In this document: positions 9,667-14,635 of the stretch, piece after piece
Layout of the letters: the number at the start of each line of letters is the position of its first letter
Numbering within the stretch: the first letter of the stretch is position 1
Assembly: GCF_001983105.1 (NCBI RefSeq)
Contig: NZ_MOMC01000017.1
Span: 17,705-32,339, forward strand
Source of the DNA: Pseudofrankia asymbiotica
Lineage (GTDB): Bacteria > Actinomycetota > Actinomycetes > Frankiales > Frankiaceae
DNA length: 14,635 nucleotides
Reading direction: 5' to 3'
Position numbers and translations under genes: made by a program
Notes under the pieces: generated by a model
Database searches by the model: none
What the model was told of the DNA's origin: nothing
Seen by the model: only the letters and a program-made list of their open reading frames with translations

Positions 9667-10313
9667 TGGTGACCGGCACCAGCCCGCGTTACGACTACGA
9701 GCACGACGGGGCGGCGATCTACCGGCAGTCGTTCGCGACGATCCGCGCCGAGGCGGACCTCGCGGCCTTCCCCGCCGACCTGGAGCACGTCGTCGTCCGG
9801 ATGATCCACGCCTGCGGCATGGTCGACCTGCCCGCGGACGTCGAGGCCAGCCCCGGCCTGGTCGGCGTCGCCCGCGCCGCGCTGCGCGCCGGGGCGCCGG
9901 TGCTGTGCGACGCGCGGATGGTGGCCAGCGGGATCACCCGGCGCCGGCTGCCCGCCGACAACGAGATCGTCTGCGCGCTCGGCGACGAGGGCGTCCCGGA
10001 GCTCGCCGCCCGGCTTGGCACCACCAGGTCCGCGGCGGCCCTGGAGCTGTGGGGCGACCGGCTCGCCGGCGCCGTCGTCGCCGTCGGGAACGCCCCGACC
10101 GCGCTGTTCCATCTGCTCGAGCTGCTCGGCGCCGGCGCGCCCCGGCCTGCCGCCGTCCTCGGCCTGCCGGTCGGATTCGTGGGCGCCGCCGAGTCCAAGC
10201 GCGCCCTCGCCGACAACCCGTTCGACCTGCCCTACCTCGTCGTACACGGCCGCCGCGGCGGCAGCGCGATGACGGTCGCCGCCGTCAACGCGATCGCTTC
10301 GGAGGCACTTTGA
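9666..10313 (+). CDS. cobH: Precorrin-8X methylmutase CobH
   Basis: A 215-residue enzyme that moves the C11 methyl group of precorrin-8X to C12, giving hydrogenobyrinic acid. Family motifs are present in order: [32 protein letters not shown] with the likely catalytic His48, [36 protein letters not shown] and the terminal [12 protein letters not shown]...[13 protein letters not shown]. Length is normal for CobH/CbiC. The ATG at 9666 is preceded by a good SD (GAAGGAG, about 9655-9661) and overlaps the cobG stop as TGATG. It precedes cobIJ with a TTGA overlap, so it is translated within the same coupled operon. Confidence 0.97.
   Translation: MVTGTSPRYDYEHDGAAIYRQSFATIRAEADLAAFPADLEHVVVRMIHACGMVDLPADVEASPGLVGVARAALRAGAPVLCDARMVASGITRRRLPADNEIVCALGDEGVPELAARLGTTRSAAALELWGDRLAGAVVAVGNAPTALFHLLELLGAGAPRPAAVLGLPVGFVGAAESKRALADNPFDLPYLVVHGRRGGSAMTVAAVNAIASEAL
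10301..10305 (+). promoter_or_regulatory. Ribosome binding site that decides the cobIJ TTG start
   Basis: GGAGG lies inside the last codons of cobH, four bases before TTG 10310-10312. The TTG overlaps the cobH stop as TTGA. No ATG or GTG in this frame lies between here and the conserved CobI motif [10 protein letters not shown], so this SD supports a TTG start. Confidence 0.7.
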
Positions 10314-11977
10314 CCACCCGACCGGTCCCATTCGCTCCGGAGCCAGCCGACGCGAGGAGCGGGCCATCCGCCGGAACGCTGTACGGCGTCGGCGTCGGAC
10401 CGGGAGACCCGGAGCTCGTGACGGTGAAGGCCGCCCGGCTGATCGGCGGGGCCGAGGTCGTCGCGTACCACGCGGGCAGGCCCGGTCGGTCGCTCGCCCG
10501 GGCCAGCGCGGCCCCGTACATTCCCGCGGGCGCCGTCGAGGAGGAGCTCGTCTACCCCGTCACCCGTGGTGGGACGGACCACCCGGGGGGCTACCAGGGG
10601 GCGATCGGCGAGTTCTACGAGCGGTCCGCGGCGCGGCTGGCCGCCCATCTGGCCGCTGGCCGGGACGTGGTGCTGCTCGCCGAGGGCGACCCGACGCTGT
10701 ACAGCTCGTTCACCCACATGCAGCGCCGGCTCACCCCGAGGTTCCGCTGCGTGATCATTCCGGGCGTGACGTCCGTGTCCGCGACCGCCGCCGCCGCGGG
10801 CGTCGCCCTGGTCACCGGGGAGCAGACGCTCGCGGTGCTCCCGGCGGCGACACCGCCCGACCGGCTCCGCGCGCTGGCCGGCGAGGCGGACGGGCTCGCC
10901 CTGATGAAGGTGCGGGGCGACCTCGACGGGGTGCGCCGGGCGCTCGTCGGCGCGGGGCGGCTGGACGGCGCCCTGCTCGTCAGTCAGGCCAGCCGCGAGG
11001 GCGAGCGAGTCACCGCGCTGCGCGACCTGGCCGCGGACGAGGACGTCCCGTACATGTCGATGGTGCTGGTGCCCGGCCCGGCCGCGCCACCGGCCCCGGC
11101 ACCGGCACCGGCCCTGAGCCTGGCCACCGCCGACCTGGTCACGTCCCCGGCCGTGACCCTGGCCGCGGCCGGCGACGCCGAGTGTGCCGGTGCCGCCGTT
11201 GCCGGGACCGGCTCCGTCACGGTCGTCGGGCTCGGGCCGGGTGGCGACGACTGGCTCACGCCGGAGGCCGCGGCCGCGCTGGCGGCGGCCGACGACGTCG
11301 TCGGGTACCGGACCTACGTCCGGCGCGTCCCCGCCCGGCCAGGCCAGCGCAGGCACCTTACGGACAACCGGGTGGAGGCGGAGCGGGCCGTCTTCGCGCT
11401 CGACCTGGCCCGGCGCGGCCGCGGCGTCGCCGTCGTCTCCTCCGGCGACCCGGGGGTGTTCGCGATGGCGTCGGCGGTGCTGGAGGCGCGCGCCGAGGCC
11501 GGCTACGGGGACGTGCCGGTCCGCGTGCTGCCCGGGGTCACGGCGGCGAACGCCGTCGCCGCCCGGGTGGGCGCGCCACTCGGCCACGACTACTGCGTCG
11601 TTTCCCTGTCCGACCAGCTGAAGCCCTGGTCGCTGGTCCTGCGTCGCCTGCGTGCCGCCGCGGCGGCCGACATGGTGCTCGCGCTCTACAACACCGGCTC
11701 GAAGACCCGGCGGGACCACATCGACGAGGTCCGCGCCTGCCTGCTGGAGCACCGCGGGCCCGACACCCCCGTCGTCGTGGGACGGGCGGTAGGCGGACCC
11801 GGCGAGCGGGTCGAGGTGGTCCGGCTCGCCGACCTGTGCGCGGACCACGTCAACATGCGCACCCTGCTGATCGTCGGCTCGTCCAGGACCTGCTGGGACC
11901 GCGAGGCCGGCACCGTGTTCACCCCGCGCCATCACGACGGGGAGCTGGGCGGCGACGCAGCAGGTAGACGTCCATGA
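10310..11977 (+). CDS. cobIJ: Fused precorrin-2 C20-methyltransferase / precorrin-3B C17-methyltransferase CobIJ
   Basis: A 555-residue fusion of two SAM-dependent class III methyltransferases of the corrin pathway. The CobI part (about residues 23-262) starts with [16 protein letters not shown] and contains [15 protein letters not shown] and [11 protein letters not shown] Pro/Ala-rich linker of about 40 residues follows. The CobJ part (about 302-545) starts [19 protein letters not shown] and contains [36 protein letters not shown] and [11 protein letters not shown]. CobI methylates precorrin-2 at C20; CobJ methylates C17 with ring contraction after CobG. The same fusion is known in mycobacteria. 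TTG 10310 is chosen for its SD and TTGA overlap with cobH. The 3' end overlaps the convergent cobF by 59 nt. Confidence 0.95.
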   Translation: MTTRPVPFAPEPADARSGPSAGTLYGVGVGPGDPELVTVKAARLIGGAEVVAYHAGRPGRSLARASAAPYIPAGAVEEELVYPVTRGGTDHPGGYQGAIGEFYERSAARLAAHLAAGRDVVLLAEGDPTLYSSFTHMQRRLTPRFRCVIIPGVTSVSATAAAAGVALVTGEQTLAVLPAATPPDRLRALAGEADGLALMKVRGDLDGVRRALVGAGRLDGALLVSQASREGERVTALRDLAADEDVPYMSMVLVPGPAAPPAPAPAPALSLATADLVTSPAVTLAAAGDAECAGAAVAGTGSVTVVGLGPGGDDWLTPEAAAALAAADDVVGYRTYVRRVPARPGQRRHLTDNRVEAERAVFALDLARRGRGVAVVSSGDPGVFAMASAVLEARAEAGYGDVPVRVLPGVTAANAVAARVGAPLGHDYCVVSLSDQLKPWSLVLRRLRAAAAADMVLALYNTGSKTRRDHIDEVRACLLEHRGPDTPVVVGRAVGGPGERVEVVRLADLCADHVNMRTLLIVGSSRTCWDREAGTVFTPRHHDGELGGDAAGRRP

Positions 11978-12701
11978 TCCAGCCCTTGCGGGCGCGGGCC
12001 TCCTGCTTGACGGCCGCGATCTGGGCGCTCAGCTCGGCGAGCGGGCCGGCGAGGGCGATCTCGTCGGCGGCGCCGAGGTAGGCGCCCCAGTAGATGTCCC
12101 AGTCGTCCGCGTCGAGGGTCCGCCACGCCGCGGCGCCGTCGAGCATGACGACGACGGAGTCGTGGCCGGCCACCTCCGCGGCCAGCCGGCGGCCGGTGGT
12201 GATGTGGACTGAACCGCCGACGGTGTTCAGGGGGATCCGGTGCCGGGCGGTCAGCGCCTGCACGCTGGAGATACCGGGAACAACCTCGACGTCGACGTCG
12301 ACCAGTCCGCGTTCCCGGATGTCGTCGAGGATGCGCAGCGAGCTGTCGTAGAGGGCCGGGTCGCCCCATACCAGGAACGCGCCCCGGCCGCCCTCGTCGA
12401 GCTCCGTCAGCAGGGCGTCGGCCCACACCGCCGCGCGCGCCGCGTGCCAGCGGCGCACCTCGGCCCGGTAGTCGGCGGGTGCCCGGTCCCGCTCCGGCTC
12501 CTCGACCTCGACCACCCGCAGGCCGGGCCCGGCGTACACGGCGCAGACCTGGGCACGCAGCGCGTTCAGGTCGGCCTTCGCCTCGCCCTTGTCGACGGTG
12601 AACAGGACGTCGGCGCTCGCCAGCGCGCGACTGGCCGCGTGCGTGAGCGACTCCGGGTCGCCAACCCCCATCCCGATCAGCAGCACGACCCGCCGCGACA
12701 C
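11919..12701 (-). CDS. cobF: Precorrin-6A synthase (deacetylating) CobF
   Basis: A 260-residue SAM-dependent methyltransferase that methylates C1 of precorrin-5 and releases the C2 unit at that position, an aerobic-pathway step. The N-terminus after the start reads RRVVLLIGMGVGDPESLT, followed by FTVDKGEAKADLNALR, FLVWGDPALYDSSLRIL, VVPGISSVQALTARHRIPLN and WDIYWGAYLG, all typical of CobF. GTG 12701-12699 is chosen because it lies just before the conserved glycine-rich SAM motif and 2 nt after the mftC stop. A longer frame starting inside mftC exists, but its extra 69 residues look like mftC read in another frame. It is the last gene of the mycofactocin-side operon, opposite to all other cob genes here. 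Confidence 0.94.
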   Translation of the reverse strand: MSRRVVLLIGMGVGDPESLTHAASRALASADVLFTVDKGEAKADLNALRAQVCAVYAGPGLRVVEVEEPERDRAPADYRAEVRRWHAARAAVWADALLTELDEGGRGAFLVWGDPALYDSSLRILDDIRERGLVDVDVEVVPGISSVQALTARHRIPLNTVGGSVHITTGRRLAAEVAGHDSVVVMLDGAAAWRTLDADDWDIYWGAYLGAADEIALAGPLAELSAQIAAVKQEARARKGWIMDVYLLRRRPAPRRDGAG

Positions 12702-12703
12702 GG

Positions 12704-13912
12704 CTAAAGGACGGCGAGGGGTAGGCGGCGGCGCTTGCTGTGGTCGTTGTCGATGATCGGGAGGCTGTTCGGGTTGACGGCGGCCAGCGCCGTCTCGCCG
12801 TGGCCGAGCACGCATTCCGGGTCGGGGCCGTCCATCGGCAGGCCGGTGAAGAACTTGGCCGCCATGCAGCCGCCCTGGCAGGCGTCGTAGTGGCCGCACG
12901 AGGTGCACGCGCCCGGGTTGTCCGGCTCACGCAGCTCGGTGAACAGGTCGGAGGACCGCCACACCCGCGCGAACCCGCCCTCGTCGAGCACGCTGCCGGC
13001 GCGGAAGTGCTCGTGCAGCGCGAACGGGCAGGCGTAGACGTCGCCCACCGGGTCGATCAGGCAGACCACCCGGCCGGCGCCGCACAGGTTCAGCCCCGGC
13101 AGGGCCTGGCCGTAGGCCGCGAGGTGGAAGAACGAGTCCCCGGTGAGCACCTCGGGCCGGGCGATGAGCCAGCCGTGCAGGTCGCGCTGCTGTGCCGCGG
13201 TCGGATGCAGCCGCGCCCACGAGTCCTGGCCGCGCCCGGACGGGCGCAGCCGGGTGACCCGCAGCTCGGCGCCGTGGTCCGCGGCCAGCGCGGCGAACGA
13301 GTCCAGCTGGGCGACGTTGTGCCGGGTGACGACCACCGACAGCTTGAAGGCGCCGAAGCCGGCGTCGGCCAGGTGCCCCATGGCCGTGCGGGCCCGGTCG
13401 TACGAACCGAGGCCACGGACCGGGTCGTTGGTCATCGCGTCGGCGCCGTCGAGGGAGATCTGGACGTCGACGTAGTCCAGCGCCGAGAGCCGGCGGGCCT
13501 TCTCCGCGTCGATCATGCCGCCGTTGGTCGAGAACTTCACCCCGACGCCATGGTCGACCGAGTACTCCAGCACCTCGAAGAAGTCGGGCCTGGTCATCGG
13601 CTCGCCGCCGCCGACGTTGACGTAGAAGACCTGCAGCTCGGCCAGCTGGTCGACGACCGAGCGCATCTGGGCCGTGTCGAGCTCGCGCGGGTCGCGCCGC
13701 CCGGACGACGACAGGCAGTGCACGCACTGCAGGTTGCAGGCGTACGTCCACTCCCAGGTCAGGCAGATCGGCGCCTCAAGCCCTCGCAGCAGCTCCTGCT
13801 GCAGCGACGAGCTGGCCGGCGCCGGGGCGAGCGCCGGAGCCGGGGGCGCGAGGGCGGTGGTGACGCCTGCGGGCGCACCGGCGCTCGGCCGGGCCAGGTC
13901 GGTGATGCTCAC
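12704..13912 (-). CDS. mftC: Mycofactocin radical SAM maturase MftC
   Basis: A 402-residue radical SAM/SPASM enzyme. In the known family it oxidatively decarboxylates the C-terminal Tyr of MftA and then cross-links it to the preceding Val. The radical SAM cluster motif is C59-x3-C63-x2-C66 (YACNLQCVHCLSSSG), with GGGEP at 101-105 and VKFSTNGG at 125-132. The SPASM region has cysteines at 277, 284, 295, 336, 339, 345, 349 and 367, including CGHYDACQGGCMAAKFFTGL. The body matches mycobacterial MftC as I remember it. The first about 35 residues are an extra Ala/Pro-rich leader. GTG 13912 has a GGAGG six bases upstream (13918-13922). It lies 65 nt after mftB and 2 nt before cobF. Confidence 0.97.
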   Translation of the reverse strand: MSITDLARPSAGAPAGVTTALAPPAPALAPAPASSSLQQELLRGLEAPICLTWEWTYACNLQCVHCLSSSGRRDPRELDTAQMRSVVDQLAELQVFYVNVGGGEPMTRPDFFEVLEYSVDHGVGVKFSTNGGMIDAEKARRLSALDYVDVQISLDGADAMTNDPVRGLGSYDRARTAMGHLADAGFGAFKLSVVVTRHNVAQLDSFAALAADHGAELRVTRLRPSGRGQDSWARLHPTAAQQRDLHGWLIARPEVLTGDSFFHLAAYGQALPGLNLCGAGRVVCLIDPVGDVYACPFALHEHFRAGSVLDEGGFARVWRSSDLFTELREPDNPGACTSCGHYDACQGGCMAAKFFTGLPMDGPDPECVLGHGETALAAVNPNSLPIIDNDHSKRRRLPLAVL

Positions 13913-13977
13913 TGCGGCCTCCGTCGGGCTGGAGCTGGGCGGACGTGGAGCGGAAGGGAAGCGGAGGAACCGAACGG
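13913..13977 (-). promoter_or_regulatory. mftB-mftC spacer with mftC SD and a complementary anti-SD
   Basis: In mRNA sense this 65-nt spacer starts with a pyrimidine-rich tract containing CCTCCG (complement of 13962-13967) and ends with CGGAGG (complement of 13918-13923), which contains the mftC SD. The two hexamers are perfectly complementary across 38 nt, so the SD could be masked when the spacer folds. No promoter or terminator is evident. The pairing is seen in sequence; regulation by it is inferred. Confidence 0.4.
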
Positions 13978-14328
13978 TCAGCGCTGCTGGACGAAGCCGG
14001 TCTCGACGAGCCGGGCCAGCGCGCGTTCGACGGCGGCGCGCTTGGGGGCCGGCACGGCGGCCAGCGCGTCGCCCGCCGACGGCGCGTCGGCGAGCGCCCG
14101 GACGACGGTGACCAGGTCGACGTCCCTGAGCAGCGACAGCCGGCGGGTGTCGTACGAGTAGGCCAGCGCGCCGAAGCGCTCCGGGCGCAGGGCGACCTTC
14201 GGATGCAGCCGGTACGGCCGCGCCGGGTCGAAGGACGCCCCCGACGGCCGGGCGAGCGCGTGCGCCGGGGTCGGGGCGGCGGACGTGGGCGCGCCTTCCG
14301 GCGCGCCCACGGGCGTCATGGCGGTCAT
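13978..14328 (-). CDS. mftB: Mycofactocin recognition protein MftB (RRE, PqqD-like)
   Basis: A 116-residue small protein that, by family knowledge, binds the MftA precursor and presents it to MftC. The conserved core reads YRLHPKVALRPERFGALAYS followed by YDTRRLSLLRDVDLVTVVRAL, with a helical C-terminus ending VETGFVQQR; this matches MftB. The first about 35 residues are a non-conserved Ala/Pro leader. The start is uncertain: ATG 14328 lies 11 nt after the mftA stop, ATG 14319 is next, and a GTG at 14355 would overlap mftA. None has a convincing SD, so translation probably depends on ribosomes leaving mftA. A strong hairpin covers codons 6-15. Confidence 0.93.
   Translation of the reverse strand: MTAMTPVGAPEGAPTSAAPTPAHALARPSGASFDPARPYRLHPKVALRPERFGALAYSYDTRRLSLLRDVDLVTVVRALADAPSAGDALAAVPAPKRAAVERALARLVETGFVQQR
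14284..14311 (-). promoter_or_regulatory. Perfect 12-bp GC-rich hairpin with GGAA tetraloop at the mftB 5' end
   Basis: In mRNA sense CGTGGGCGCGCC and GGCGCGCCCACG flank GGAA: twelve uninterrupted pairs (11 G-C or C-G, one T-A) and a loop of the GNRA class. It spans about +18 to +45 relative to the mftB ATG at 14328. No U-tract follows, so it is not a classical terminator. It could slow ribosomes on mftB, protect the upstream mftA message, or, as DNA, be a palindromic operator. Confidence 0.75.
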
Positions 14329-14339
14329 GCGCGGCAGGT

Positions 14340-14468
14340 CTAGTAGACGCCGCACATGCCGTCGATGGAGACGTCCTCGACGAGGAGGTCCTCCACGATC
14401 GGCTCGGCCGGGGCGCTGGCCTCGGTGGTCGCGGGCGCGATGTCCGTCGTCGGGGCCGACGAGTCCAT
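14340..14468 (-). CDS. mftA: Mycofactocin precursor peptide MftA
   Basis: A 42-residue ribosomal precursor peptide. It begins MDSSAPTTDIAP, has an Ala/Thr/Pro-rich leader, then IVEDLLVEDVSIDGMCGVY at the C-terminus. The acidic helix and the terminal IDGMCGVY are diagnostic of mycofactocin precursors; Val41-Tyr42 is the pair that MftC decarboxylates and joins. It is somewhat longer at the N-terminus than the mycobacterial peptides of about 30 residues. The ATG at 14468 follows a full AGGAGG at ideal spacing, the best SD on this strand, consistent with the precursor being made in excess over its enzymes. It is first in the order mftA-mftB-mftC-cobF. Confidence 0.97.
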   Translation of the reverse strand: MDSSAPTTDIAPATTEASAPAEPIVEDLLVEDVSIDGMCGVY

Positions 14469-14475
14469 ACCGTTT

Positions 14476-14481
14476 CCTCCT
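14476..14481 (-). promoter_or_regulatory. Consensus Shine-Dalgarno of mftA
   Basis: AGGAGG (read on the minus strand) lies 7 nt before the mftA ATG. It is much stronger than anything seen in front of mftB and stronger than that of mftC. I could not find a convincing -10/-35 pair upstream, so the promoter is not assigned. Confidence 0.85.
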
Positions 14482-14635
14482 GTGAGTCGAGTGCTGCCTG
14501 GAACGGGTACTGACGTGGTGCGGGACGTGACCGTGGCGCTGCGCGCGCGGATCCGTGCTCGGCTGGTCGACGGCGCTGACGTGCTCGGCGGTGGCCTCCG
14601 GGTGACCGGCCCAGGCCGGGAGGCCAGGACGGCAG
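14482..14635 (+). CDS. Possible start of a divergent gene, unidentified (partial)
   Basis: A frame reads open from GTG 14482 to the window edge, about 51 codons, mostly ending in G or C. Other possible starts in frame are GTG 14491, 14515 and 14518; none has a clear SD. The translation includes LRARIRARLVDGADVLGGGL and RVTGPGREAR. The LVDGADVLGGG stretch loosely recalls the N-terminus of the mycofactocin glycosyltransferase MftF (DGG...LLGG...), but this is weak and from memory. It lies head to head with mftA, leaving 13-50 nt between starts, so the mftA promoter would have to lie inside this frame. It may equally be non-coding upstream sequence. Confidence 0.35.
   Translation, partial: MSRVLPGTGTDVVRDVTVALRARIRARLVDGADVLGGGLRVTGPGREARTA

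Noticed and set aside
12702..12908. Longer CobF starting inside mftC
   Set aside because: The extra 69 residues are Arg/Pro-rich and come from mftC read in another frame; the conserved SAM motif begins just after GTG 12701.
14284..14311. Rho-independent terminator between mftA and mftB
   Set aside because: The stem is strong but is followed by ACGTCCGCCGCC in mRNA sense, with no U-tract, and it lies within the mftB frame.
1..14635. tRNA, rRNA, insertion sequences, attachment sites or phage genes
   Set aside because: I saw no cloverleaf, rRNA-like conserved stretch, transposase motif or flanking inverted repeats; the window is filled almost completely by cofactor biosynthesis genes.

Overview
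The window reads as chromosomal DNA of a very GC-rich actinobacterium. Nearly every codon ends in G or C, GTG/TTG starts are common, genes overlap, and the last genes are a mycofactocin locus, a system typical of Actinobacteria. A Frankia-like or related organism is my inference from gene style; the sequence alone does not name a species.

Positions 1-11977 (+ strand) hold a tightly packed aerobic cobalamin (vitamin B12) operon: the 3' end of cobO, then cobB, cobD, cobQ, cobN, cobG, cobH and a fused cobI-cobJ. From cobB onward each gene overlaps the next by 1-14 nt (ATGA, GTGA, TGATG, TTGA type junctions), so translation is probably coupled along the operon. Together these encode most of the corrin-ring steps: CobI, CobG, CobJ and CobH build and rearrange the ring. 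CobB amidates the a and c side chains, CobN with its partners inserts cobalt, and CobO adenosylates the metal. CobQ amidates the remaining side chains and CobD attaches the aminopropanol arm. cobK, cobL, cobM, cobS and cobT are not in the window and must lie elsewhere if the pathway is complete.

Positions 14468-11919 (- strand) hold a second operon converging on the first: mftA (42-residue mycofactocin precursor ending in the diagnostic IDGMCGVY), mftB (RRE-type recognition protein), mftC (radical SAM/SPASM maturase) and, only 2 nt after mftC, cobF (precorrin-6A synthase). The usual downstream partners mftD, mftE and mftF are not there; a B12 ring gene takes their place. cobF and cobIJ converge and overlap tail to tail by 59 nt.

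Unexpected structures sit on top of these genes. A perfect 12-bp stem with a GGAA tetraloop lies in the first codons of mftB, and a potential structure masks the mftC ribosome binding site. In-frame tandem repeats of 6, 15 and 18 bp lie in cobN and cobG, one of them (GGATCC)6 just before a conserved CobN motif and one between the two Fe-S cysteine pairs of CobG. A 28-codon frame bridges cobO and cobB. The last about 150 nt may hold the start of an unidentified divergent gene.
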